A stretch of DNA of 64,000 nt from Rhizoctonia solani (GCF_016906535.1 NC_057377.1:806001-870000); one strand, 5' to 3'. Positions 44,990-58,164 are shown, counted from the first letter of the stretch. Numbers and translations: made by a program. Notes: generated by a model not told the origin, from the letters alone.

Positions 44990-46647
44990 GAGGAAATGAT
45001 TCGGATGTTAACCAAACGATCCTGAGAAATGTAAATATCTATGAATATGTATCTGGCGGCTAAAAAGGTTGCTACCGACCTGAGTCTGTGTCCCTGTCCT
45101 GCAGGTATCAATATTGCCCTTGGTTTTACGGTTTTACTGAAAGGTTGCCGAGGAGGGTATGAGTGTTGATTTGACTTGTAGATTGGGAACTGGCCTTTAA
45201 TATGGACCAGATCGGCGCAGAGCTGGGCTTGGAACAAGTCAGAGAGACCATTGCCAATCGTCAATCAATGTTGCCGCCAATCAAAGAAGCCACAGATGTT
45301 TCGGACAGATGCTCCTACCTATTTTCAGCTGTTTGATGATCTAAGACATTCATGTTACGAGGTTACAATGTGGTGAAAGAGAGCGCCGTTTCTGCTGATT
45401 TAAAAAATAAGCTTGAGTAAAAATATGTGGTGTTGGTTTCATAGCTTATAATTATAGTTTTGGCGCCTAATTGGGAGATTTGTCCGCAGACGTTTTCCGG
45501 CGGTGGGCATCCTCCAAGAAGTTTGGCGCATCAGAGACATTGCTTTTCTTGATTCTGACCAGTAGCTCTTTTTTTTCTCTTCCGAGCTCTACTTCTAGCC
45601 GCGTTTAGCGGTTTTTGCACTTTTTTTCTTACTCTTTGGCTCTTCCAAGCACCACTTCCTCCTAATGTGTATCGAATCAATTTGCGATCATCTAAATTTT
45701 CCAGAAGCTACCATAGACCAATCTAGGGACCAAAACAAGGGTGGCTTAGGAACGTATCACCTTGAACAAGGCAGACTCACACTTGAAGGGGAAGGAAAGG
45801 AGACATAAATCTAGAGATGAAAGAATCGAATGTACGTGTTTATGTTCGTGTGCGTTCTGGATCCATTCCTATATTATGCGTTTGCTATCCTGATAACGAC
45901 AAGCTGCGTGCGAACCCCACTCGACAAAGCAAATTGAAATAGGAAAGTTATAGGATGTATTTGTGACCCCTAAAAGATTGGAAGTGTCCAATCCTACCTA
46001 ATTTATTAGTGGAACTCAATGCCCAAGTATCCACGTATCGTATAGGTGATCTGGACAGAGAGGCAAGTACGACCATGCGCGGTGGGCTGGTGACAGATCG
46101 TGATGGGAGGTTCTAGTTCGGACGATCCAAACTTACATTACAGTTCGTCTATGATGCGATGAATAGGGGCAGAGATGGTCGCAAAGTGAGAAGCCGGAGC
46201 TAGAATAAATTAGGTAGCCTCAAAGTGACATCAAAGCGGTAATGTGAGACCTCTTGGGCGCTTGCAGGTCTCTGCCAATTTTTGCCACGGAATTACAAGA
46301 GTTTTTATAACTAAACATTAAATGACATGGCTAGAGAGAAAGGACATGTAATATTACACGGATATGGATATTTAATTGATTGGACAGGGGCGTGTAGATG
46401 TGTACATTCAGTAGTACATTCAAACTGACACCGATAACTACCATTTCAAAACCATACAGCAAACGGAAAACAAGAAAAAAGTTCAGTCGCGCATACAAGT
46501 ACAAGAGAGATGCGTTTCGAGGCTAGCTACTAGCTCTAGAGCTAAGCTCGTAAGCATCCGGTAATACATATAGAAAACGAAATATCTTAAAAAGTAACGA
46601 TGGGCGGGGGGTGTTGTTTCGTGCAAGGACCGACTTTCATAAAGCAT
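44990..46647. other. intergenic, nothing recognised
   Basis: About 1.65 kb with no supported open frame. A T-rich stretch lies at 45565-45630. No RNA gene seen. Confidence 0.45.
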
Positions 46648-47460
46648 TCAATTGAATTCCACGTGAGGTTCATTGGCGACTTCTTCAATGAGGCTGGGCA
46701 TGAGTTCATCATACGAATCCATGAGGTCTTCAATACACTTCTCGTCCGAAGGAGTTTCGCGTGCAGCAAGGGCGAACCGCCTGAATTTGGACAAGAGTTC
46801 ATCGCCTTCTTTCATCTCGTCTTTTGAAGTAGGAGAAGGCATAGGTACATGTGCCTTGGGTCTGGGGGTTGACCGGCGTTTCGGTGATGGGGGAGGGGAC
46901 GGAATGTAAGATTGTTTGGGCGTCTCGGTTGCATACTTTCTCGGAGGGCCGGAGGCGCGTTCAGATGGCGGTGAGTTTGGAGGGCTCGGATATGGGTTCC
47001 ATCCTGACGCTCTAGGGGGGATATTCAATCCAGGCGGGGTAGGTACACGCTCAGGAGACCGAGGGGGCGTCGCAGGAACGTAGGGGACATAGTGCGTCTT
47101 ACGTTTGGGAGATTCAACCGTCTCGAACCTGGTCGATTGTCTAGTGGAAGCACGAGTTTCTTTGGCCGCATTTTCGGCAGAGAGATAGGGGTAACTGCTC
47201 GTGTCTGATTTTGACGCGCGGCGCTCGCAAACTGCCGGTTGATATCCGGCACCGGCACGGTCTCGACTCGAGCACGGGCGCTCCATGCACACTCCAGCCG
47301 TCTGGCTATTCCTCCTTGGTGCCGTGGCGTAGTCTTGTGACCTAAAGCTTGTCCCAACCGGATGCTGATGGTCGAGACCTGGCTGGACGAATGATGTAGT
47401 AGGGTAACTGGTTAGGGGGATGATCTGAACGAAAGAAGGTTGAACTGGGGCCTGAACCAT
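46648..47460 (-). CDS. hypothetical Pro/Ser-rich disordered protein
   Basis: 270 residues from ATG 47460 (MVQAPVQPSF). Nearly the whole chain is low complexity, rich in Pro, Ser, Arg, with repeated proline motifs (ATPPRSPERVPTPP; SPPPSPKRRSTP) typical of SH3 ligands or proline-directed kinase sites. Only the last 65 residues look ordered: a helical acidic segment (DELLSKFRRFALAARE, CIEDLMDSYDELMPSL). No family recognised. Confidence 0.6.
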   Translation of the reverse strand: MVQAPVQPSFVQIIPLTSYPTTSFVQPGLDHQHPVGTSFRSQDYATAPRRNSQTAGVCMERPCSSRDRAGAGYQPAVCERRASKSDTSSYPYLSAENAAKETRASTRQSTRFETVESPKRKTHYVPYVPATPPRSPERVPTPPGLNIPPRASGWNPYPSPPNSPPSERASGPPRKYATETPKQSYIPSPPPSPKRRSTPRPKAHVPMPSPTSKDEMKEGDELLSKFRRFALAARETPSDEKCIEDLMDSYDELMPSLIEEVANEPHVEFN

Positions 47461-48297
47461 GATGTGGGCAATGGGAGTAGAGAGAAGTCCGTGAACTTGG
47501 GGGGAAAGGCAAAAGGCAAGCAAGTCCGTGTTTTATAGGCTATGTAGACACCTGGCTATTAAAAATCAAGACTCCGGTCAGCGCGTGTGGAGCCCGATAG
47601 GCATGGGTTATACTGACGTATGACCGAGCCGGTTATGAAGCGCGGATATTGAAAAGAAATAGTAAGGATGGGTTGGTGAGCACTCGGTGACTCGGAGGTA
47701 ACGGCATAAGTAATACCTTATGAGGCTGTTCAATCACCAAAAATGGGTCAAGTATTGCGTTGTATTCTATATCTGAGGGGTGACACTGCTCATCGGCGCT
47801 AGTGAAAGGCACGAGCACTATCGAGTCAGAATATGATGAAGAGCGGAAGGGAGGGGTAATACAAGAGAGGAATACAGGCGCATAGACCGAGGGGGTTCTT
47901 ATCACTGAACTCTAGCCTGACGCCACGGTCTGTGGACTATAGGAGACAGCAACCGCATGTTGACGGGTTGTGCGCGATCTACGTGCAGAACAACACGAGG
48001 CTGGCAGCATCGTAGATCACTGAAGATTACGCCGCATCCAGATATGGTATTGATAATGTATTCGACAACGGCGAACTTGAGCTCTAGTCGCATCAATTCG
48101 AATTTCGTTGCGTAAAGCTTCTGGGTCTATGCTCTCTCGAGCCTATGACAAATACTGCACAGTTTCCCACCAACGATCGTCCCTGGAGATTATCGTTCGT
48201 TCAACGTGGGTCACATCGTGGCAGAAGCATTCGTCGACGGCGACGTTGTACCATCGACAACCCAATCGACAATTTATCAACCGCGAGGCGCGCGATA
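47461..48297. other. divergent intergenic region
   Basis: Between the Pro-rich gene (-) and riboflavin synthase (+). Short frames at 47633-48096 minus have no motif. Confidence 0.5.
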
Positions 48298-49199
48298 ATG
48301 TTCACTGGCCTTGTGAGTTGGCTCGGCTATCGTGTCATCTGGGTTCTAGTTTCTCATACACGTCCAGGTTGAGCATCTCGGCCGTGTCGCTGCCATTGTG
48401 GCCCTGGATAGCACGGCGAGCGGAGGGAATGGGTTTAGCATGACCATTGAAGATTCCGCCCCGATTCTCGGCGACTGCCATATCGGCGACTCGATCTGCG
48501 TCAACGGAGCCTGTCTCACGGTCACCGAGTTTGGCGAGACTTGGTTCAAGGTCGGCTTGGCCCCAGAGACGCTGGAAAGAACCGACCTAGGTGAGCATAC
48601 AAGCACATTTATTTTGCCCAAATTGACTAGACTAATTACATGCAGGCGAACGCAAAGTCGGGGATCTAGTCAATCTCGAACGGGCAATGGCAGCCCACGT
48701 CCGATTCGGGGGCCACTTTGTCCAAGTAAATCGGCTCATTTAGCTCCACATCTTCGTTTTTTTGCTTGTGCTCACTCGTCACCTCGAACAGGGCCACGTT
48801 GATAGTACAGTCACCGTGCTATCTCGCGTGCCAGACGGCAATTCTCTCAGACTCACGTTCCAATTGCCACCGCCCACCCCTGATCGCCCCTCGTTGCTCC
48901 CGTACCTGATCGCCAAAGGGTACATCACGCTTGATGGTGCTTCGCTCACGTTGACCGATGTAAACGACGAGGCGCAGACGTTTAGCGTGATGCTCATCGC
49001 CCACACGCAGGAGAAGATCACGTTGGCTGGTAAACCGGTAGGCGCCAGAGTTAACGTTGAGGTGGACATGGTGGGTAAATACGTCGAGCGGGCGGTACTG
49101 GCTGCATTGGGTGGATCGGGCGGACAACCTGCCGAGGGAATCGCCAAGATCATCGAACGTGTAGTGCAAAAGGCTGTAGCAGACGCTGCCCAGAAATAG
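48298..49199 (+). CDS. RIB5: riboflavin synthase (alpha chain)
   Basis: Four exons: 48298-48312 (only five codons, MFTGL), 48368-48590, 48646-48725, 48792-49199; 241 residues; introns 55, 55 and 66 nt, all GT-AG and in phase. It has the two lumazine-binding repeats: MFTGLVEHLG...GDSICVNGACLTVT and, in the second barrel, GHVDSTVTVLS...KGYITLDGASLTLTDV. The join GGHFVQ-GHVD is the conserved inter-repeat motif. Catalyses dismutation of two 6,7-dimethyl-8-ribityllumazine to riboflavin and the pyrimidinedione, the last step of riboflavin synthesis, as a trimer. The C-terminus carries an extra Gly/Ala-rich helical tail (GGSGGQPAEG). Single-copy housekeeping gene. Confidence 0.96.
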
Positions 49200-49593
49200 A
49201 TACCGAATGTTCAACAAGGAAGAAAAGAAATGCGTGAATTAATGGGGTAATAACATCCGTTGAGCAGTAGGTATGGAGATCGGGTATGGGTCGCGCAATT
49301 AAAAAGCGAGCGCTATGTAGAGGAGAGAGAGAGAAAAGTACATCAAGTTCATGGCGAGCAAGAGTAGTGTAAAGAAATGCCAAGAAATGAAAAAAGAGAG
49401 AATCAATGGGGAGAAAATGCGAGAGAAATGCAATAACGAAAGTTCGAGTTCGGATGACAGTTCCAAAAAAGAAAAGAGACACATCGAATATACAAGACCA
49501 ATAGTAAAAGAGAAAAAAAAAAAGACAATGTCCAAAATATACTCTATCAAGATAAAATCCACCAAACCACGCAATGTTAATCAAATTAGACAT
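49200..49593. other. intergenic between convergent genes
   Basis: 394 bp containing the 3' ends of riboflavin synthase (+) and the disordered protein gene (-). Purine-rich on the plus strand (49320-49530); nothing else. Confidence 0.6.
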
Positions 49594-52500
49594 TTACATA
49601 CCCGCCTTGCGTCGGGTTGCCCACGTACTGGGCGGAACCGGCTCACGACGCGCTGGCTGGGCGTCAGAACCCCCGGTCTGAGTCTTCCCTCGGGGCCGGT
49701 TTTGTCCGGGGCCGGCGGGCTTGGACCTGACCCCGCCTCCAAACTCGCTCCTCGCACCGCTTCCTCCATACACGCTTCTCGGGCCCGACGGGCCGCCGTA
49801 CGCAGAAGCAGACCCCCAACCAGCAACGCTTCCCTCGTAAGCCGAGGCAGCATAGGACGAACTAGCGTACATGCCCATCATTGGCATGCCCATCATTCCC
49901 ATTCCTCCCATTCCCATGCTCGACTGGGATCCTCCGTAAACGCTTCCGCCCATGTTGCTCGATCGTTCCCACTGCTCCGTTGCGGCGGCCATGGCTTGCT
50001 GAGCGACGGCCTGGAGGTAGGTCTGTTTCGCAATCATCATCGCTTGTTGGTGTGCTTGGAGATACACTTCGTTTGCGCCTGGAGGAGGGGGTGGGGGCAT
50101 GAACGGTATCGGCATGGGCTGGCCTGTCATCTGAGGATGCAAGAAAGGCATAGTCTGGCTCGTGGGGAAGCCCGGAGGACCCCCAAACCCAGCGCCACCG
50201 GGGGGGAAGAACCCAGACTGGTTCCATCCCATACCCATCATGCCCATCGCATGTCCCATCTGCGAGTGGCCCATCGAAATAGCATCCTCGTCGTCGTCGT
50301 TGGGGAACGGTCCAGGTCCGTTGATGACGTTTCCGAGCTGGTGGGCGAGAAAGCGCACAATGAATTCATTAGTCTCTTGAAAAAACATGGCCAAGTTGAA
50401 ACACTCTTGAAACATACCTCGACTGATTTTTTGGCCTCGCTCCTTCTACGCTCTTTACGTCTAGCTTCGTCGGATCGGCCTCGTCCAGCTTCGCTACCGT
50501 CTCTGGGCGTAAGCGGCGCCTTGCCAGAGCTGCTATCTCCAGTCGAACTTGGGGGGCTGGTGATGAACGGTCGAGGACCAGGTCGGGAGGGAACAACAGG
50601 CATCCTGCCCAAATCTTCGACCGAACGAGAGCCGCGCAAACTACTGTTCCTCGTCACGCCCACACCCGGTACACGGTTAATCCTAGGCGGCCGAGGAGGA
50701 GCAGACGGATGGGGCGTATTCACACCCGGAATACTGATGAGTGGGGCAGTTGCTCGAGATTGAGGTCCGCTCGGTCGAGGACCAGGACCAGGCCCGGGAC
50801 GAATAGAAGCAGCAGTCGAAGCGGCCGAACCGGGTCGCTTTGGAGGCGCCAAAGAACTCAGGGGCGCATCGTCCTCGCTCGATTCGTCGCTCTCGTCTTC
50901 CTCGTCTTCGTCCGTATCGGTTCCCGCGGCCGGAGCACGCACATGGGACACGCTCCCAGCTCCAAACGAGGATCCTCGAGTGTGTTTCTTTACGGGTCCT
51001 CTTCCTCCCGGTCGGGTGGTCGTCACGTTGGCGCGACCGGTCGTGGTCGTCTCTGGGAACGCACTGCTGACACGATTGGCTTCTGCAAGCGCAGCGGAAT
51101 TCTTCGCAGTGGCAGCGGCGCTAATCGCGCTTGTCGAATGGCTCGCCCTGGTCCGAGGAGAAACCGGACCATCGAAAAGCGAAACCCCAATCTTGGGCGG
51201 CGCATCGCGCTGGGTGATGGTGCGTTCGCGTGTCAAGCCCGGCTGGTCATCTGAATTGGACCGCGAGTGATGGGCTGGGTGTGATCGGTGGGCTGGCTGA
51301 TTGAATGTGCTCGCGGTGGAAGATGGGCTGGCAGCTGAGTTGGACACCAACGGGTCGGTTGATCCCCCACTCGCGGCTGTGGTTGTGGTCGATCGATTTC
51401 CTCTTGCAGGAGGAGAGCCAGCCAAACCATGTCCTATACTCGGCCTAGCGTCCTTGCCTTGTCCGTGTCTGCCCCTCATCGCGCCTACCTTGCCCGCCTT
51501 TCCAAACCCGAGCCCCTCGCTCTCGCTCTCGACCTCTTCGGGCGACTCGTCCGAATCGGAATCGAACAGCGCCCCAGCCGCAAGCGACGACTGGCGCGGC
51601 GGGGGGACATAGTTTTTGCGCGGCGTTGCCTGGGTGTCTTGCACTTCAGTCTGAGCCTGAACTTGAACTTGCGCTTGTGCTTGCGCCTGCGCATCTTGGG
51701 CCTGGACCGGACCAAACGCCTCGTGAAGGCGCGAAGCCAAACTAGGCGCAGGACTCTTTGCGCGCTCCATACCGGGCCCAACGAGCTGCCCACCCCTCAT
51801 AGCCTCGATCGCCTCCATCCGGAGCTGGTCCGTCGTCTTGGTCTGCTGAACCGGCCTCGGCTCGACTGCCGCAGCCGGACCGGGACTCTTGGGCCTCGAG
51901 ATGACTTCGAATCCGCTCGGGCGGCGGGCGTGGGACAGGATGTCTACGCTCGGACGGCGGGACTGTTGTGATTGTGGGTGGTGAGAGGGGGTGGTGGTGT
52001 CGGTGCTTTGTTGGCGCGAATGGGAATAGACGTCTACACTGAAACTGCGCATCGACTCGCTCGCGCTCGGACGACGACCGTGTCCAAGACCTTGGTATCC
52101 GCCGCTCTTGCCGCTCTTTACAGACGAAGCCTGGCTGCTCCCACTCCCTTGTCTCTTGTGTCTCCTCCCGCCCGCGCCCGAGCCAGAACGAGAGCCAGAG
52201 CCAGAGCCAGAACCGGACCCCGAGCCAGAGCCGGATTTGATGCTGGGCCCATCGTTGGTCTTGGTAGGAACAGTGGTCCGGATAGGAGGCCGCGTCGCCG
52301 TCGGAGCGGATAACCGCGGCTTTGTAGGCGAGGATGGTGTGGTTCCCTTGACCGGGGACGACGGACGAGGTTTGGTCGGAGACGTCGATCGGGAGGAAGC
52401 GTATCCCTGCGGACCGGGCCTTGTAGCACCAGTAGGAAGAGGGGTAGGAAATGTACCAGGAGACGTGGTAAATACATGTGAAGAAAGGATGGATTTCGTA

Positions 52501-54211
52501 GGAGACGAAGGCGAATTGACGCGTGATTGTGAAGTAGACGTCGTAGACGAAGCAAGCTTGGATCCTCCTCCTCGAATCCCGCCGTCGGACCTAGCACCAT
52601 AGGCCGAATACTGGCCTCGGGGAATATGCGACAAGTCCCTGGGGGCATGTCCAGACTCGGACTGGGTCGTAAACGGGCTCGTGCGCCCGCTTTCACCGAG
52701 GCGACCCGCAAACGGAGACGTCGGCTCCTCGTCGCTGTCCGCCAGACTCTTTCGCGCGGCCGGGGCGGGTGTGTTTCGTGCGGACCCACTAGGCGCGGGA
52801 GTACTCTTTCGCGGCTGGGGCTTGTTCTCAAGCGTAGTCTTGCGGGACGAAGTGTCGGGTGCGGATTTGCGAGGGCCGGCGGCGGGGCGGTCGGATCCAC
52901 TCGAGTTGTCATCGCCCCACGTACGGGTGGTGGGAGGACCGCGCTTGTCAAGATCGCGCATGCGAGATCTAGTTGTAATATGTCAGCAAGTTAATTTACA
53001 ACGTGTTGGACGTGGGTGTGGAGAGACAAGTGGGGTCATGTTGGAATAACCAATGACGTCGAAAAGACGCTTTGTTGAAGAATGAAAAAAAAAGAGGACT
53101 GATGGGGATACGAAAAACAGACGTAAAAAAACAAGTAATGAATGACTGACCGTATGGGTTCGGCGGCCTCTTCAACCAGGTTGGTGCTGGAGCGCCTGGC
53201 TGCTTGTCTGAACAACCCGGCGGTCATCATCCCCTCGCTGCTCGTGCTGTTCACCCGCTCGCGAGTGGTAGGCGTCGAGCGACCGGGCACAGGCCGAGCA
53301 GTCGAGGTAGTAGTCGGACTCGGAACAACCGGACTGCCGGTGCTCGTCGAACGACTAAACGCAGTATTACTGTTGTTGTTGTTGGGTGTGGCCCCAAGGG
53401 GCAAACTCATCGCACTCTCGGACGGACGAACGACAGGCGAAGGCGGACCAACATGGCGAAACGACTTGAGACTGAACGACGAGTCGGTGCTAATGGGCGT
53501 CGGAGTCGGGACCTCCTTGGCAGACTTGGTGCGCCAGCCAAAGAGCCCAGAACGCGACGACGAACCGTCTTTTTTGAGCTTTCCCTTGGCCATATCGGGG
53601 GACTGGTGCGGGTGGGCCTGCGGTCTCGGGGGTCTCGCTCGTTCTCGCTCGTCCGGAACACTCTGCGCACGGGGTCGGTCCTGGTCAGAGTAACTGTAAC
53701 CGGCAAAAACAGAGGCGCGCGGAGGGGGTGGAACAAGAGGGTCGTCGTCTGAATCCGAGCAGTGCAAATTCGGTTTATTGTGGTTTGTTGGTGTGCCCGT
53801 ATGCGTCTGCATCATCGTCATGGCATGTATCGGTGTCTGTCGATCGATGTCCATGTCGCTGAATGGGCGCGGTGGCGATGTGGCGGATACGGGTGAGCTG
53901 GGGACGAGTGCCGAGTGGGTCGATTCCCGCCGTCGGCCGAACCCGAGCCCGCGAGTGCGCTTGGTGAGCGAGTCGGTGTCTTTGGAATTGGAATTGCGGG
54001 TGGCAGTGGCTTGGAGCTCTTCGAGCTCAGGCAAGACGTAGGAGAGATCGCTCTGGGGGGATATGTCTGCCAATTGCGGTGGAGGAGATGCACACTCGCG
54101 CGAAGAGGCTATGCTCGGTCGGGAGCGGGCGCGGGAGAAGGTCGAGTGCGAGGGAGACGAGGGACCGTCCTTGTCTTTGTCTTTGCGGAATATCGACGAT
54201 AGAAACGGCAT
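49594..54211 (-). CDS. large intrinsically disordered Ser/Pro/Gly-rich protein
   Basis: Three exons: 54211-53151, 52968-50418, 50337-49594, with introns of 182 and 80 nt in phase; 1451 residues. N-terminus MPFLSSIFRKDKDKDG, then long Ser/Pro/Thr/Arg-rich stretches, an (SG)n run (about 52180-52235), an alternating Gln-Ala/Gln-Val run (about 51650-51700) and acidic patches (TDEDEEDESDESSEDD). The last exon is Met/Gly/Gln-rich (MGMMGMGWNQSGFF; PMPIPFMPPPPPPG) with one helical, Gln/Ala-rich segment (VYLQAHQQAMMIAKQ). No globular domain recognised. The unusual base composition leaves long antisense open frames that are artefacts. Function unknown; composition suggests a scaffold or condensate-forming protein. 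Confidence 0.85.
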
Positions 54212-56392
54212 CGTCTGAAATATCGGTGAAACGTAGCAGATTCCACCCAATTCGAATATCACAGTCGGGGGCAATAGCCGTAGTCAGCTCAACCAACAAT
54301 AGTCTGATAAACTCCAACCTACCCCGAGACGTCGTGGTCAAGCGAGCAATGCCAGGTCGTGGCCGAGTACACACACCCTCCTCTAATCCATGCGAACCCG
54401 CAAATGGCGTCACACGCTACATCCATCACAAATTTCCACACTTTCCTCGCAACCGAAACGCCCTGATTGCGCACATGATGATCGCCGGTCTTCCCCCTCA
54501 TTTACCCGCACCACCATTTCTTTCTCGCTCAAATCACACCCAAGCCCCTATACGTCACCCATCTTATTAAACTGCATACATATCAACGACGCCTACATCC
54601 TCCAGGCAAGAGATACCCAAACCGATCCGCATGCTCGAGTACATATCGGGGTACCCCGACCGCTGATCTCGACCTGTGTGACCGTCACGTTAGCCCTACT
54701 GAACTTTATCCATACTATACGGGGGAGGCTGGGATGCAATCCTATCCACAAAGAAAATAATCATAGTCGGAATGAACGCAAATCCATCAAATGAAATATG
54801 CGCATCCCCGTCAAACAGCATGCGCACGTCCGTCAACCAAAGAAGACGCAAATCCGTCAAATATATGCCAGATTAATGTCCAACCCCTTCAAAAAGTAAA
54901 ATAAAAAATAAAAAGACAAACACTGCCGAAACGTCCCCGCTGTAAATCACCACGCCCCGAATAAGGAATTCTCAGCCACCGCTAGGTGTCACCTCATCCC
55001 ACATACGGTGGGAATGATCTAGTGTCGCCGAGTTCCGTCCTGCTTTTGGTACTCTATCCCGACGGCAATCATACTAGTCACAACATCCCTTGTTTCTTTC
55101 CAATGCACATCCAAGAATAGAGATTCATCCCATAAATAGAAATTCAATTCTCCCAACCAACCACGTGCGGAACCAGCCAGTAGTGTCGTAATCCGTGACG
55201 TGGGATCCAACAACGTTACTCCATATGACACCGGCTTCCCGCGGTTTAGGGATTGCACACAGAGTCGGCAACCGACAGAGTAGTATGGAGTTATCATAGT
55301 TCGAGGGGGGAAAGGGCACGATATCCAAGCGTAGTAATAATTCCGAGTATCGAGAGGAGTGGAATTCCCGATAATCAAGGAGCAAGTGGTGCTCCCCCTC
55401 AAATACGAATGCACCACCACTCCAAGTGGAGAGCTTGGCACCAAGCCATACCTACATATAGCCCGGAACAGATCGAGCAAACCTATATCGAGAGCCCAAC
55501 CCCACCTCGATTTAGCCCCTATCCAGTGTCTAAATCGAATTATGGGCCATATCGAGATTTAGGCGTGACAGCACACTCCAACCTCGATCTATAACCAGCA
55601 AGGCTCGGTATCGACCATGACAAGGATGACAAAGAGGTACTCCAACGCTCCAAGACTACAACCGGCCACCTCTCCAGAGCGTCCAACCATAACCCCAAGG
55701 AAAACGCAATCTCAAGAACTCCAACCAAAATAAATGAAATAACAAACGAGCACCCAAGACATGCGTAAATGCACGAAAAAAGGGGGTGAATTAGACTCTT
55801 GCCAAGACGTACGCACCACTCGCGATTGGTCCAGTCGAGCACTGGGTGGTGCAATACTGCGCATGCAAGGCGCATGTAAGCGCACAGACGCCCAGAAGCC
55901 CTCGCATAATACCCGAGAAATACACGCACCCCCATCCGATTGGAGGTCATATGGTGGGTGGCGCATAGCTGGGTATCGCATACATCCAACCTCGAGGTAG
56001 ACACAATCCAGGACCCAGGAACACTGTGACTGGATTGTCACGGTTCGGAAGTCCGGGGTTGTGGGGGTGCGCACGAGATCGAGGCGAGCAAGAGGAAATC
56101 CCAGGTCCAGAAATGGAAAAATACAAAATGACCCAACCGGCGAGCTGAATCCCGGTACGAACGCCCGCAATACGCCTGCCTCGGACGGCAGCCTAAATGA
56201 AACGCACACCCTCGAAGTGAAACCGCAAACTCTCTCGAAATGAAACCTCGCAACATCCGAAAAAAGGCCGGGTTAAAATGAAATCGGGAACAGTCAAGGC
56301 CAACCTCCCAAGGCAACCGGGGTCAATGACATCAACGCCCGGAATAGAATATGCATTGCCCACGCCCACGCCCATGATAATATAAACCAGAC
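54212..56392. other. intergenic, no gene recognised
   Basis: About 2.2 kb. Overlapping open frames on both strands (55019-56316) lack motifs and start context. It contains the short degenerate repeats at 54774-54865. Confidence 0.45.
54774..54865 (+). repeat. degenerate tandem repeat around CGCAAATCCGTCAA
   Basis: Four imperfect units in 92 bp, each with the core (A/T)(C/G)CGCA.RTCC.TCAA. Too diverged and short to be functional evidence by itself. Confidence 0.5.
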
Positions 56393-57700
56393 TTACGGCT
56401 CTGGATGCATGAGTTCGAACATTTCTTTGTACTGCGCCGTTAATATCGTTAGTGTGGGAACGCCAGACCGAGTCGAGGCTGCGCATTTACCGTGTATGCC
56501 TGCCCGAGCTGTCAGTTGATTGAGCTGCGCATAGAAGAAGTGGCGCACCTCGGGTAACATGTTGAATATGTCTCGTCCTGAACAAATCGTCTCCTGGATT
56601 CGCTTGGGGTCGAGAAGCGACATGTCGCCGCCGATTCGATCCGCATGAGAGTACCCTACGACCATGGTTCGAGCCCGTAAACGAATCGTGGATAAACACG
56701 TACCTCGCATCTTGGTCACAAATTCTTCAATTGTTTTGAAGCAAAAACTTCAACGACGTAAGTCTCGGCTTGGCATGGTCTGGACCGCGAACACTTACCT
56801 ACAATGCCACCCTGCATCCCATAAAATGTGATCACCCCGGGCCTTTGAATACGAATGCACGTATTGACTCTTAGGACCCCATTCTTCCACCTGCGCTCGC
56901 CAACTCCTCCACCCACTTGGCCACTCGAAACTATAGACATAATTCCGCAACTGAAGATGCAACACCCTCGGGAACGCACATTTCTTTACAAGCGCAATGG
57001 TATGCGCCGCCGGAATTTCGTCCACATCAGACATAATCACAAGCGGTGCAGCGGTAAGCGGCAGCGAGATGGCCGAATTGATGAGTTTCGTCATTGCAAG
57101 GCGGTGTTCTCGTTCAACGTTGAACGGAGATTCACCCTTGTTGGGGACTCGGCCTGGGTGGAGTTGGTATGTAATTTTGGGTCGGAAGCGGGCGAATTGG
57201 GGTGAAAGGAGGGCATCTTGAAGGACGGGCTTCTTTGGTATCCCGGTAAAGGTGCCTAGTCCACTAGTTGGTCGTACACATTGAGAGCAAGATAAACGCT
57301 TACGATCGCTTTCGACCACAAAGAACCGATCCACAACTCCATCCAACTCGTTCAACCTCACTTCTAGCAGATCCAACTCTGTGCTAAATAACACTGCATC
57401 CCACACCTGTCGATCTTGTTCGCGAGGTTCAGTTTCATGCAACTTGCATATCGCAGGCGATGGCTCAAGCCCCAATGCATGAAAGTGAGGAATAATGTTC
57501 GCTGGCCCTTCAGGTTTGTCCCAAAGGGGTCGTGACGCGTACGATATCGTGTTTTGTATTTGATACCTACTTGGTGATATATATCTCGCCGAGTTGGAAA
57601 AAGATACCTGTGTTGAGACTTACCGATAATATAAAGCCACGGGTACAAAAATAATCAAAGCAACAAGGATGGCGACTACGCGCCGGCGAATGGTGACCAT
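56393..57700 (-). CDS. GT17 family beta-1,4-N-acetylglucosaminyltransferase-like protein
   Basis: Five exons: 57700-57624, 57566-57304, 57255-56799, 56747-56704, 56655-56393; phases close; 367 residues. N-terminus MVTIRRRVVA followed by a hydrophobic segment (ILVALIIFVPVALYY) is a type II signal anchor, so a Golgi lumenal enzyme is expected. The GT17 (MGAT3-like) pattern follows: WDAVLFSTELDLLEVRLNEL, VVDRFFVVESD, TFTGIPKKP, then the metal-binding MSDVDEIP, and GWHCSFCF across a splice. MGAT3 adds bisecting GlcNAc to N-glycans; fungal substrates are not known. The stop (56393) overlaps a good donor (GTAAGT), so a further 3' exon is possible. Confidence 0.88.
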
Positions 57701-58164
57701 ATCATCAGATGAGGCTAAAATCGGTTGCAGCGATCGTTGTGGCTGTCATGATCAGTTCGAGGGAGGGTCAAATAGTAATGTGGCTGTGTCGCCACTTTGG
57801 CTCTTGCTTGTTTCCATTCCCTCGGTACGTTGGTTCTGCTGCAACTGCCAGTTTTCTCGAGCTTATCGGTATGATAGTGCTGAAATATAACCGGCCAATA
57901 GACTCTTGCTTTGTACTAAACGAGTTCATAGAATGCGTATGTAGATTGTGCATACAAGCAATAGAAATGCGGCAACTGCAGGGTGTACATTCTTATAGGT
58001 CTCCAAGGACTTAATATTCTGGTAAACGGTTGTGCTATCAAAACGCAAACCACACATAAATGAAACTCCTTGACTCATTCAAGATGACTACACAATAGTA
58101 TAATCGCATATTTAACACAATGTGATTATAGCCCACGAAATGCTTTGAATTGCGCTCACATTGT
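57701..58164. other. intergenic, nothing recognised
   Basis: Promoter side of the GT17 gene and 3' flank of the F-box gene. Confidence 0.5.

Noticed and set aside
49351..50763. Long plus-strand open frame (470 codons)
   Set aside because: Antisense shadow of the spliced disordered protein gene; composition follows from GC-rich Ser/Pro/Gly codons on the minus strand, and no motif is present.
50709..54202. Many 100-180-codon plus-strand open frames
   Set aside because: All lie opposite the same minus-strand gene and show only Arg/Ser-rich shadow sequence.
55019..56316. Cluster of open frames of 90-165 codons
   Set aside because: Overlap each other on both strands, Cys/Trp-rich without pattern, and no intron signals link them.
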